A stretch of 35,933 nucleotides of DNA from Saccoglossus kowalevskii (Eukaryota; Hemichordata; Enteropneusta; Harrimaniidae), in the NCBI RefSeq assembly GCF_000003605.2, contig NW_003107090.1:822864-858796 (forward strand), written 5' to 3'. The notes beneath the pieces are model-generated. The model was not told the DNA's origin. It worked only from the letters and a program-made list of their open reading frames with translations, and ran no database searches. Numbering within the stretch: the first letter of the stretch is position 1; each line of letters begins with the position of its first letter. Positions 1 to 10,279 of this stretch are shown piece after piece. The position numbers were made by a program, and so were the translations under genes.

Positions 1-415
1 TTTGGTCAAAATAACAGAACTTATAAAAAGTGGAGCCTAATGTTAAAAGCAAAGAAAATATAGCTAAAGGTGGCAAAAAAAATCAGTTTAAGCTGCTGGT
101 TACTTGTAAATGTCACAATGTTGCTTTTTAAAGGCTAAAAAGGCAAAAAAAGGAGTCTTGTGTTGTAACTCGATCTATGAGTAAACAGAATATGTTAAAT
201 AAGACAAAGAAACAAATCCTGAATGTTGAAATTAACTTGATCAATACTTTTATTGCAGATATCTTTGCTAATGAGAAAATAATAAATGATAAACGGGGTG
301 TTCGAGGTGGTAAACTCAGTGAAAGTAAAGTAGATGACGCAGTACGTCGCAAACAATTGATATTACAAAAAACAACAAAAAATTATCCATTGCTTGGTAA
401 ATATCACCAGAATCC
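1..415. other. AT-rich sequence upstream of the gypsy relic, no confident gene
   Basis: A lysine-rich plus-strand frame of about 80 codons runs from 177 to 419, but I recognise no domain in it. It could be a decayed part of the retroelement just downstream, because it sits directly 5' of the integrase zinc-binding region. No long terminal repeat can be recognised at the window edge. Confidence 0.3.
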
Positions 416-1949
416 TTGACCTTGAAAGAGAGAGAACAAAACGCTATATGCTTTTATTTACAAAGTGGTTTGTGCGCAAATATAGGCCACATGATGCTGC
501 AGTTGATGGAAGCTGGAAAAGTGTTCATCAAATTGTGCTACTACAACAATATTATAAGGATGTATTCTCCATTGCACATGTGGTCCTATGGCTGGACATT
601 TGGGAATTAATAAAACGCATGAACGCATCTTGAGACAATTTTGGTGGCTACACTTAAAATGTTTCTGCATACTGTAATTCATTTCAGGTTGTTGACAAGC
701 CTAACCAAAAGATATCTCCAGCTCCTTTGAAGCCTATCCCAGCTTTTGATGAACCATTTTCACATGTTATCATCGATTGTGTTGGCCCTCTTCCTCGATA
801 TCCTTTTGGTAATGGGTATATTTTAACCATTAAGTGTGCATCAACTCGCTTTTCTGAAGCCATTCCCATGCGTAATATAAAAACAAGAACAGTAGTTAAA
901 GCTTTAGCAAAGTTCTTATGTTGAATTTCCTAAATGTATTCAATCAGACCAGGGGTCTAATTTCACTTCAGGTCTATTTATACAAATTATGGTAGAATAT
1001 TATGGTAGAATATTGAATATTGATCAGAGTTTGTCAAGTGCATATCATCCTGAATCACAAGGGTGTTTGGAAAGGTTCCCTCAAACCCTAAAAAATATGA
1101 TTAAAACTTAGTGTTTAAAATTGTTAAGGGATCGGGATGAAGGTATACATTTCTTACCTTTTGCGGTGAGTGATGCAATACAAGATACTTTGGGTTTTAT
1201 CCCCTTTCAGTTGATTTTGGGCGTGTGTACATGGCCCTTTGAAACTTTTGAAAGAGAAGTGGCAAAGCAAACAGAATGATGTTAAGTTGTTAGATTATGT
1301 CTCTAATTTTAAACATAGGTTGATAAGGGCAACTGCGATTGCCAAAAAAAATATGGAACAAGGTCAAAGAAAGATGAAATATTGGTATGACAGAAATGCC
1401 AGGTCAAGAGACTTTAAACTAGGTGATAAAGTTTTGGTACTGCTTCCAATTTCAGGACATGCATATCAGGCCCCATATCATGGACCTTGTGTGATTGAAT
1501 CCAAACTTGATGTTTTAAATTATATTGTTAAAATACCTGAAAACAAGCAATTATGTTATATCCATATGCTTACAGGTTATGTTGATCGTAAGACTGTTGA
1601 CTATGATTGTAAAACTAAACCCAATGATACCGTGGTAAGGACAGTTGGTTCTGTGAACTTTTGTAAAAGTCCTGGTGTAATTATAGAAGAAAGTAATAAA
1701 CACAACGAGGTTGGATATAGAGAATATAAGATGAAACTAAACAATTCTTGTATCTTGGCCCATTTAGATAGTAAACAACAGTTGATTATAAATATTGTTA
1801 CGAGGCGGAAACGATTGTTCCCAGATACACCTAATAAGACTAATGCTGCCTTACATGACATTGAGGTTGGTGATACAAAACCGATTAAGCAACATCCATA
1901 TAAAGTGAATCCTTTGAAAATGTCTATTCTTAAAAATTATATCATTTAA
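416..1949 (+). pseudogene. Ty3/gypsy-type pol relic with integrase followed by the start of reverse transcriptase
   Basis: Retrotransposon polyprotein fragment; integrase would insert element cDNA into the chromosome. The order read is: an HHCC zinc-binding region (GHLGINKTHERI near 597-632, CxYC near 665-685); integrase core starting EPFSHVIIDCVGPLP near 750; second acidic motif QSDQGSNF near 944-967; AYHPESQGCLERF near 1040-1080 with the third acidic residue; then the C-terminal domain GDKVLVLLPISGH near 1423 and a CxxHMLxxYV end near 1555. The frame then continues into DTKPIKQHPYKVNPLK near 1873, which resembles the N-terminal lead-in of reverse transcriptase, and stops at 1949. Frames change at least at ~600, ~925 and ~1220, and there is a stop near 1111, so it is inactive. 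Integrase before RT is the order of Gmr1-like elements rather than ordinary gypsy. Protease, most of RT, RNase H and LTRs are not seen. Confidence 0.8.
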
Positions 1950-2504
1950 CACAGTAATAGTGAATGTGCTTAAATGTGTCAAATGACGTGTTTTGTTTTC
2001 TTTCACTTCTGCATTTTGTGTTTGCATCCCGGATCCTCTCTTGGTCGAAGCAAGTTGCTGGTTGTTACGGGAGTGAGCAGATCCAATACATCGTTAAGCC
2101 GGGAATTTTGAAACAAACTCCTAAAGTATGTGGTGTAGGGACTCGTTGGGATTTCGGGTCAAACAGTTCTTTGCCCTTTCCAAGAAATCTTCGTCGACCA
2201 GGCTAGACCTCACTCACAACAGCTTCTGGAATGGGTAGTTTTTTGTCTGACTTGTATTTGCACCAAGACCTCTGCTCCAGTTAGACAATAGTGCTCGTAT
2301 AGTGGTCCAACATTTCCCTTGTTTTACGGCTCTTTGCTTTTGCATTTCCTGAAGAAAGAAAAGGAAATTGTCAGTGGTATATCATTCTAAAAATTGTTAT
2401 TACAGTTATTCTTCGTTGTCATCAATGCGTGAATGCATTAAATGAAACACTGATATACATGCATGTACATGTATCGGGGCCAGATCACGATTTGGAGGGG
2501 GTAC

Positions 2505-3275
2505 AATCGTTTCAAGCTCAGTTTTCAAATCACTGACGTATGTTGACAAGGAATTATTTTTGTATTCACCAAAAAGTTGCCAAACGTACTGAACTCATTC
2601 CAGGATTTGCAAATAATCACACAAGTGTGCCTGTTACGGCTACTCAACACTTCCAAGCTGCTGACCAAAACTGTGGCCGTTACACTTGGCTATGTTAAAC
2701 ATTGCTATGAGGTGTGATTATAACTTATACAACAATAAAAACGTGAAATAAATGCATCCCATGGAATAGTAGCGACAACTTGATACAGACAAGTCAATCA
2801 AAGTGCACAAAACGCAGTCAAGATTATAAATCATTCATAATCTACTGAGCCAGTCACTAAATTTATTGTAATCAGTTCTGGATATAATAATCATGTTTCT
2901 ACAACTTCTATAAGAAACAGCATTTTGATTCATCCATGTCATCAATATTCTTGTTACATATAAATATTGTGCAGGGCTTTTATTTGTTTTAAATTTATCA
3001 TACAGCTGCATATCATTGTCAGTAACAATAAAAACATATCTTGTCTTGTCTATTGACCAATGGATGTGAAGTGAAGCAAGTAGGCCAGTGACAGAGTGGT
3101 TTGGGTAATCTTCAAAAATGTCACATCATCAGTGTTCTCTTTGTCATGAATCTGAAAATAAATGGTATATAAAATAATACTATTACTCGGTATAGATAAA
3201 CTGATGATATGATCAGTTCACTTTACAAAAATACATAGCATACAATGAAATTGTTACTATAAATTTTATCAATAC
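2505..3275. repeat. Direct duplication, copy A
   Basis: This roughly 770 bp segment is repeated in the same orientation at 3645-4405, with mostly scattered substitutions and a few small indels. Long shared runs include the stretches around 2620-2690, 2795-2880 and 2960-3060. An extra block (about 2913-2930) is present here and missing from copy B. The segment contains a minus-strand exon-like frame. Confidence 0.85.
2835..3151 (-). pseudogene. Unrecognised exon, copy A
   Basis: After a good acceptor (tttattttcag) the minus strand opens with IHDKENTDDVTF. At a run of five T (3114-3118 on the plus strand) the protein-like frame shifts and continues EDYPNHSVTGLLASLH, later VFIVTDNDMQLYDKF and KTNKSPAQYLYVTR, to a TGA at 2835. 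Copy B encodes nearly the same peptide, which supports real past coding. Middle residues differ because copy A carries compensating small indels. I do not recognise the family. It lies between Mutator-like exons but does not look like part of that transposase. Confidence 0.45.
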
Positions 3276-3644
3276 AATACAGGGATAATAAAAGTCTGGC
3301 CTAAGTGTCTTTCACAGCACGGTGGGCACTACTATCACCACCGACACATGTAGTATATCTGCAACACCTTAAAAACACTGAATCATGAAAACTGGTAAAA
3401 CATGATTTCTACCTTGAAATTATGTTTCTCAAGGGAACGATCAAATATAACTTGGGCACAACTGGATTCCATTGCTTTTGCTGCTTCCTTCATTGTTGCT
3501 TGGCATTTCGGTTCGTGGTTAAGTACTACTCCATATATTCTGGACTAGTCTTCCTCGTTACATTCACGACAATGGTTTGCCAAGAATTGCACATCTACAA
3601 CTTTACCTAGCCAATGAAAAAATAATAAAATTCGATTAGTGACA

Positions 3645-4405
3645 AGGTCAGTTTTCGAATTACTGACGTATGTTGCCTAACACTAGGAATTATTTTTTTC
3701 ATTCACCAACAAGTTGCCAAACATACTGAACTTATTCCAGGATTTGCAAATAATCACACACGTGTGCCTGCTACGGCTACTCAACACTTCCAAGCTGCTG
3801 ACCAAAACTGTGGCCGTTACACTTGGCTATGTTAGACATTGCTATGAGGTGTAATTATAACTTATTCAATTAAAACGTGAAATAAATACATCACATAGAA
3901 TAGTAGCGAAAACTTGATACAGACAAGTCAATCAAAGTGCACAAAACGCAGTCAAGATTATAAATCATTCATAATCTACTAAGCCAGTCACTAAATTTAT
4001 TGTAATCAGTTCTGGATATAATAATCATGTTTCTACATCTTCATCCATGTCATCAATGTTCTTGTTACATATAAATATTGTGCAGGGCTTTTATTTGTTT
4101 TAAATTTATCATAGAGCTGCATATCATTGTCAGCAACAATAAAACATATCTTGTCTTGTCTATTGACCAATGAATGTTTTTCAAGTGAAGAAAGTAGGCC
4201 AGTGACAGAGTGGTATGGGTAATCTTCAAAAATGTCACATCATCAGTGTTCTTCTTGTCATGAACCTGCAAATAAATGGTATATAAACTAATATTATTAC
4301 TCGGTCACGGTATTGATAAACTGATGATATGATCAGTACTTCCACTACATATATCAGCTCTCCTTACAAAAATACATAGCATACAATGACATTTTTTACT
4401 ATAAA
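3645..4405. repeat. Direct duplication, copy B
   Basis: Second copy of the 2505-3275 segment, same orientation, separated from it by about 370 bp that hold two Mutator-like exons. Similarity runs from the 'actgacgtatgttg' stretch to the 'aaaatacatagcatacaatga' stretch. Divergence appears to be roughly 10% by eye, with small indels. Confidence 0.85.
4033..4265 (-). pseudogene. Unrecognised exon, copy B
   Basis: Counterpart of the exon at 2835-3151. It follows a tttgcag acceptor, opens VHDKKNTDDVTF and, after the same T5 frame change, reads EDYPYHSVTGLLSSLEKH, ICFIVADNDMQLYDKF and KTNKSPAQYLYVTR, ending at a TAG at 4033. This copy looks closer to the ancestral peptide, since the middle portion reads through in one frame. 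Function unknown. Confidence 0.45.
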
Positions 4406-5160
4406 ATGTATCAAAATTTTTACAAGGTAATTTATTCTTCTCTTGAAAGTGGCTAGAATTTGATATACTGGTAATCAAAGCACACAATGCATGACAAATG
4501 TTCGAACATTTTCTCATCTGCAAAGACATTTTTAGGCACTCGCACATAATGCTAAATTAGAAAATGTCTTTTCATCCATACATGTGCATTGGTAACAGCG
4601 GAGCTATCTCAGCCGACAGGCTGCATGTTTTTCATTACAAGGTGGGTCAACAAATACACATTGTTTCTAATAAGCGTGAGATCTTTTTGAGTAAATGGCA
4701 AGTTTTTCATGAGAAATTTGGCTCTAGCTAGATAGAGCATCGTTTGGTTTTGAGTGTACCCGGGGTGTTTTTGGTTTTTGTTTATCTGTTCAAAATTTAA
4801 TTTACTAAACAATTCCTATAATATGCGTAATACTTGGAATTTACATGTCCCTGCAAGGTACCATATTGCAATATATACTTTTTTTTTTTAATAGTGCTGT
4901 GTATTTTAATTTCCATTTTAATGTTTTATAATAGTGTAATTTTCAAGATGGCAATAAAAAAACTGGCAATTTCATACAGAGCATTATGAAGATCCGAATT
5001 AATTCCCCTCCAGTTTTCTGAAATATTAATAGTGCATAAGCTTGATTAGTGGTAGAGTACAAAAAGAATACACTAAATACTGCATAATCAGTTACTATCA
5101 CATGACAATGCCGATGCATATTATTCACATGAAGAAGGTATATAAATAAGCCAGGTACGG
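4406..5160. other. No gene seen
   Basis: AT-rich sequence. Short frames exist on the minus strand at 4305-4547 and 4609-4812, without motifs or splice support. It contains the shared motif listed separately at 4582-4625. Confidence 0.4.
4582..4625 (+). repeat. Dispersed motif, copy 1
   Basis: A stretch reading gtgcatt..taacagcggagctatctc..cgacaggctgc recurs with few changes at 25776-25816 in the same orientation. It is probably the conserved part of a dispersed repeat. No element ends were found. Confidence 0.5.
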
Positions 5161-5164
5161 GTGA

Positions 5165-5335
5165 AATGCACGGGACGTACTTTTCAGAAAATGGCGAGTA
5201 TAGGTGGTATTTGCAGTGAGTACGGTTGGTATTTGTAGCGAGTACATGTAGGTAATTTAGCGAGTACGGGGAGATGAGTACGAGTGATAAAATGTAGCGA
5301 GTACGGGGTGGGGGTATTGCAGGGTAAAATCTACG
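5165..5335. repeat. Degenerate short tandem repeat (gcgagtacggg type)
   Basis: The words gcgagtacggg, gtgagtacggt and gcgagtacatg recur about six times at irregular spacing between 5200 and 5315, mixed with ggtatttg(t/c)ag words. The longer minus-strand frame at 4943-5350 crosses this repeat and is probably not a gene. Confidence 0.6.
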
Positions 5336-5454
5336 GGATTTATACATCAATTACGGGTACAGCAAAACACTCAATTGATAACAAAAATATCAGTTGTACG
5401 AACTGAAACTAGTTCTATCTTACGAAAACCAAATGTGGACGTGAAGCATAGTAT

Positions 5455-6115
5455 ATGTTCACGCAGTTTGACCCCTATGACGTAGCAAAATGGACGCCTC
5501 GTAAACGCGTGGTAAATAAATATCATAAGAATCAGATTAGTGTTTTGACAACATTTCCAAATCATATCGCTGGCAAAAGTACTTATATACTTCATGGTAC
5601 AGATTATCTGAGCAGAGGCCAGATTGAGTCAATAGTGACCTCTCAACCAATTCCCACCGTTCTATCTGTTAAGAGTTAAGTAATCAAAGATGTTCTGCCA
5701 GATATAAGAGATACCGATGAAGGGTTAGTAACGAAGCTGAATGACAGGCGTGTGAGGAATTTACTACCCAAACTGGTTATGACTACAGAGAAGGGAGGTC
5801 AGCCTAAATGGGGGAATGACCAGATTACGCCAGCATGGTGGTCTACCGACATTCCATTTGTCAACCCAAGCAAGCCTGGTAACCATGGAGGTCGTGGATG
5901 GACAGACACAATCAGAAAAGTATTGAGAGCCTGCTATACATTCTATGATGTATTTGAAAGGAATAGTGAGTAATAAGATTACAATTGTTACTAAAATATT
6001 TTTTTTTCTATTCAATTATTGAAATCAGAGTTAATAACTTGTGTTCTATTAGCATTTACAGCTGACGAGTCTAGCAATACATCTACTGAACCATTGACTG
6101 TTCCAGTACACGTCC
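5455..6115 (+). pseudogene. Fragment resembling the NRF-1/EWG-type DNA-binding region, two exons, one in-frame stop
   Basis: From ATG 5455 a single frame runs to a GTGAGT donor at 5966, broken only by a TAA at 5677-5679. After it the frame reads LPKLVMTTEKGGQPKWG, then PAWWSTDIPFVNPSKPG and WTDTIRKVLRACYTFYD. The pattern of PxWG, WWPxDIPFxNP, then WTxxLRxxVRxCYxxH is that of nuclear respiratory factor 1 and Drosophila EWG, transcription factors binding GC-rich promoters. A splice to an acceptor at 6061 joins in phase (phase 1) and continues TDESSNTSTEPLTVP before merging into the repeat at ~6116. The final His of the family pattern is absent (YDVF instead). Either a decayed paralogue or an invertebrate multicopy relative; moderately sure of the family. 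Confidence 0.55.
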
Positions 6116-6900
6116 GAACACGGGGACTATTAATTTGGGTTCGTTCCGTCCGTCCGTACGTCCGGAGCTATGTCTCGAACACCCGTTGACGGATTTTATT
6201 CAAACTTTACATAAAGACAAAACACAATGTCTCACATATGCGCGTCAAGTAACTTTATGATAGGAGAGAAAATGGCCGACTGGCGGCCATTTTGGATGTC
6301 AAATTTGCTATTTCTAATGCATAAACGTGTTTGCAGCAGTTTCTCGGAGATGACTGGGCCGATTTGGATCAAAATTGGTATGGTGATCATACATATTGGG
6401 TTATAGGTGCACGTCATTTTTTGTGTGATTTGAACAAATATGGCCGACTGGCGGCCGTCTTGTTTTTCATGGTACCCATGCTACTTTATCTTGAATGCAA
6501 TGAACGTTTCTGTTTAAATTTTGTACAAAGATAGTATGCCAAGAGATACATCTGTACCAACATTATTTTTGTGACGCCCAATTTTCATGTAAAAGTGTTA
6601 AATCGTCATTATTACATATCCGGAACTGTTTCTCAGAGATGACTAGGCCGATTTGGATCATACATATTGGGTTATAGGAGCACGTCATATTTTTTTCTGT
6701 GATTCAAACTAATATGGCTGACTGGTGGCCATTTTGTTTTTCATGATACCCATGCCTACTTTCCCATGAATGCAATGAACATTTCTGTTTAAATTTGGTA
6801 CAAAGACAGTATACCAATAGATACATCAACAAGAACATTATTTTTGTAATTTGATTCAATATGACTGCCCAATATCCAATTCTTCTGTAAAAGCACTAAA
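6116..6900. repeat. Satellite-like repeat with GC-rich palindrome, about two internal units
   Basis: Two units of roughly 290 bp are visible, about 6335-6600 and 6620-6895. Shared words include 'gagatgact', 'ggccgatttggatca', 'catacatattgggttatagg', 'gcacgtcat' and 'aatgcaatgaac'. The palindrome atggccgactggcggccat (stem atggccg / cggccat) occurs near 6272 and imperfectly near 6439 and 6714. The start at 6116-6180 has ccgtccgtccgtacgtccg. No coding sense was found; the short plus frame at 6331-6534 is inside the repeat. Confidence 0.7.
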
Positions 6901-7639
6901 TCATATTTTTTTAATGGTTTCAATCTAATCTCAATGACTTCATCAGCATCAAATTGATATGTCAGATCACAAAATTTTGGACGGAGACCAATGACTTGTT
7001 AATAGCTAAAAATAATGCTACATGAAAAATAAAATTGTCAGGCAACATTATGAGCCTTGATGCTTGATAAATCGGCATTACACATGCCTGTGAGTGAACT
7101 GATGGCGTCATTACACCTATATGTATCCATGCAGTAACCAGAGAAACATCTGAAATGAGAAGTAAAGGACATAATTGATAGCATGGACAAGGTATGATCA
7201 CCCTGGATTTAAACATTCATTGCATAACCTTCAGCTTTTGAAAAAAATAAAATAATATACAGTAGAAATTTCTTATGGATGAAAATTAAACTAGTGATAA
7301 TCAACATGGGGTTCTTGCAATGGAATCTGTCAACAACAAATAGAGCAAGAATTATTTCAAGACAGTCTCTGTTATAGAAAAATAAAGAAATATTATAAAA
7401 GATGAAAGTATAATTACAAAATAGCATCATAATCCGGCTAGTGGCCTCAGCAATATAAATGCTAGCATGCTAATAAGATTGTACACCCTCCCCCCCAAGT
7501 GTTGAAATATAATAGAACCTGAAAATGTATTATTAACATAATATAAATTTAATTTCACTTTGGCTTGCAAAATAATCTACCTCACCAAAAGGTGCTTGAA
7601 TGTGTAGTCTAAATAGACCATTTTCATGACTCAGTATTT
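6901..7639. other. No gene seen
   Basis: AT-rich. Minus-strand frames at 6962-7216 and 7209-7430 lack recognisable motifs. It holds a C-rich run near 7488. The 3' end of the KDZ-like gene may extend into this stretch, since a short minus frame near 7575-7610 reads GLFRLHIQAPFGE. Confidence 0.35.
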
Positions 7640-9459
7640 CATACATGTTCAGAATCATTTCGTGCGAATCGATTCATCTTCAATATTATTATCCACTGAC
7701 TGACATGAAACCTGAAAATTGTTGCAGTTCTACTGCAGTCATTAGTATATTTCACCGTCTTGTACTAAGATACAACTTGTACATGTTATCAATCACTAAC
7801 AGTATTGGTGCAACTTGCAGGCATTGTCGTATGTAATGACTTTAGGTGAAATTGAAAATCCTGTAGTGTGGGATAGTGAAGGGAATCTCGGGAGACTCGT
7901 TTTGCTTCATCACTTGGAAACCATAACATACTTTATATGGACAGCAAATTCCTGGTGACAATGTAAGGTGGCTTCCAAAGAACTTTCTGCAGCTATCTGT
8001 ACTGTGACTACTTGTTTTACCATCTTGCTGATATTAAAGTGATTAAACAAATGATAAACACAATAAATGTGTGAATGTAATTTTAGCACCACAGTGTTAA
8101 CAATAGTTCCAAAGAATATAGTTTCAGGTCAAAGACATTTGACAAGTGAAAGAATATGTCGTAGAATTTGTTGATAACAATGTTGTTACTTACCCTCTAA
8201 ATTGAGGAAGCGATGGAAATAAGATAATGGTTCAGGAAATATTGGCGACTATAGTCGTCTGGTGAAATGTAGGATTGTTTACATCTGATGAGGATATCAC
8301 GCAGTGGGTATCTTGCATGGAGTGGCGCATGGTGGTTACAGCATACAGTCTTTTAAATAGCTGAAGACAACAGAAGCATCTTGTTGTAGAATATGAAGTT
8401 TGATCGAGTTGCTGCTATTGCAAATATCAAGTCCATGGTTAACTCGCCAAGCCCATCATCAAGGAAGTTAAGACTAAGGCAACTGCAGAATGGAGCATAT
8501 TGGAGAATTCTTGGCAATGACACTAAGGAAAGACTTATAAACAATAGGTGCCTGAAGAATGGTTCCACTTTCAGAAATATCATCCAACAATCTAACAAGA
8601 TACTTGAAATGCTTGAAACGCGTTAAAATAGCTTTCAATGATGCATATTCTTCTGCTTATAGGGGAGTTGCTGTCAGAGCATACTGGGTGAGTAATTTCC
8701 TTCCTTGGACATTTGGTATAAAAAACTCTATCTGCATGCTTACTTTCAGTCATTGTAAGACAATCTTCATTAACACTGTCATCAGCAAATGTAAATTGTT
8801 TCAAAACCCGTTTGTTCATCCCAAGGCTAGTGCCATCACACGCATTGACTGGAGGTTGATCACCACACTCAAGACAACAGAAAGCAGCAGTGAAGTCGAT
8901 ATCCAGCAATCTGGCTTAGCAATTCCAAACTATACATAGCTTATGTAGTGAGAGTCGCTTCGTTTTAGACAGAGAAGCCTGCCCAGTTGAATATGTTCTG
9001 AAACAGTAGACAAGCAATAAAATGTCAAATTAATATAATGAAAATAGAAGCAATATTAATTATTATTGTCTTCAGTAAAATGAATGATGATGGTAACTGG
9101 AAATATACTTTTGAAATGCACTGGATTGAGGGTTGAGTATGTCTCACTGTGGTCAATTGTTACATTTTGTTACAATGAACTCAATCTTAGAATGGCAGTA
9201 TGTTCAGTCTTTGGAGACTTGGAATTTATTTGTTTAATCATGATGTAAAATACAAATTATGAACTTGAGAAAAACACTGAATTGTAATCAACTCATAAAA
9301 ATTACCTGTGATGTGTAGCAAGTGGGTTCTTTCTATCACACATGGAACGCAAGCAGGGGATGAGCAGATTATAATAGTGCACCAACACTTCATTGTTCAA
9401 GTTGAACATAAGATCTTCCTGTCCATCATAGGCTAACTTGCAAGAACATTCACCAACAG
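7640..9459 (-). pseudogene. KDZ-type transposase relic with CxC cysteine cluster, four exon blocks
   Basis: Block 1, 9459-9306, is open throughout between a CAG acceptor and a GT donor and reads GECSCKLAYDGQEDLMFN, the CxC...YDGxxD pattern of the cysteine clusters attached to Kyakuja-Dileera-Zisupton (KDZ) transposases. Block 2, about 8935-8460, reads DIDFTAAFCCLECGDQPPV then NACDGTSLGMNKR (CxxCG..P..DGTxLG); after a frame change it reads LVRLLDDISESGTILQAP. Block 3, 8360-8194, has strong splice sites (tgtcttcag, GTAAGT) and reads DDYSRQYF, then PEPLSYFHRFLNLEG after a shift. Block 4, from 7860, joins it in matching phase: SISPKVITYDNACKLHQYC, the YDxAC..H.Y motif of KDZ. Stops follow and the catalytic core is lost. 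Strand, order and phase all agree. I am fairly sure of the family, less of the exact borders. Confidence 0.6.
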
Positions 9460-9611
9460 CTGGTCCGTAATAAACAAAAAAACAATTTAATTAAATAGAC
9501 ATTTGAAATCAAGCAATTCACTGCTAAGATTGTACTATATCAGATTAAAATAAGATCCCAGTGAGCTTTTTCAGTATTTTTTTAAATTAATTTCTTGTAT
9601 TTATTATCGTA

Positions 9612-10255
9612 CCTTTGACTGTGCGAAGCACACAATGGGTGTCTTTGCAGTTAGTGTGTGTGTATGTGTGTCCGTCTGTTCCGCTACTATCTCAAGAACC
9701 ATAAATTTGGTGCATAGATGCTCTGGGCCAATGCGCAGATTTGATATTACCCATTTTGCATGATAATTAGTTGATTTTTAGCTGTTCCATGACTGTTCTA
9801 TTGATTAGTTTTAGGGTAAATAAGTGTGGATATTAATGACCTAATTCGCATAATTAGTTAATTTTTTTCCATGAATGTTCCACTGATATATCAAAAACTT
9901 TTATAGAGTATTCATTATCACATTTCAATAAACGTAGAGACAATTAGTTTTTGGGTAAATATTTATGTTTATTAATCATAATGATATCTCAATTACTGAT
10001 CATCACATTTTAATAAAATTTGGTACGTAAATGCTCTAGAACAATAGACAGGGCCGATTAATTTTGGGTTGAAATTTGTTCATATTAATTCTCTAATAAT
10101 AATTCATAGTTTTTTTGTTCTAATCACATTTCAATGAAACTTGGTACATAGATATTACATTACGCAGGCCTTATTAGTTTTACACTCAAATCTGTTCATA
10201 TCATTTACCTGATTTACATAGTTTTCAGCTATTCCATCAATATTTTAAGTACAAG
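9612..10255 (+). repeat. Dispersed repeat with internal units; inverted relative at 13490-13645
   Basis: It begins with a small hairpin, tgtgcgaagcacaca, followed by atgggtgtctttgcagttagtgtgtgtg and then several ~110-130 bp internal units. Each unit carries variants of 'cacatttcaatgaaacttggtac.ta.atgct' and 'gggtNaaatttgttcatatta'. The first ~150 bp match the reverse complement of 13490-13645. No coding content. Confidence 0.65.
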
Positions 10256-10279
10256 TAATTTTGAATTTTAAATGGGCCT

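Larger units (their letters stand above)
2060..3606 (-). pseudogene. Mutator-like transposase relic in at least three exons
   Basis: Three minus-strand blocks fit one cut-and-paste transposase family. Exon 3606-3413 follows a pyrimidine-rich acceptor, carries KVVDVQFLANHCRECNEE and then CQATMKEAAKAMESS...VIFDRS, and ends at a GT donor; it holds one in-frame TAG. Exon 3358 to about 3312 reads YTTCVGGDSSAHRAV, matching the GDGDS-containing stretch of the family. Exon 2348 to about 2060 follows an excellent acceptor and reads RSWCKYKSDKKLPIPE, then FLERAKNCLTRNPNESLH, equivalent to the family's SWCKW and TQNxNESLH motifs. Frame changes and a stop lie inside the last block. The duplicated segment copy A lies between exons 2 and 3. 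The family name rests on recalled motifs; strand, order and motif spacing agree. Confidence 0.65.

Noticed and set aside
1601..1861. Minus-strand frame of 86 codons
   Set aside because: It is antisense to the gypsy pol frame that runs uninterrupted from 1239 to 1949.
4943..5350. 135-codon minus-strand frame
   Set aside because: About a third of it crosses the degenerate gcgagtacggg repeat, and no motif or splice support is present.
5764..6015. Minus-strand frame opposite the NRF-1-like exon
   Set aside because: It is antisense to a frame with a clear family pattern and splice donor.
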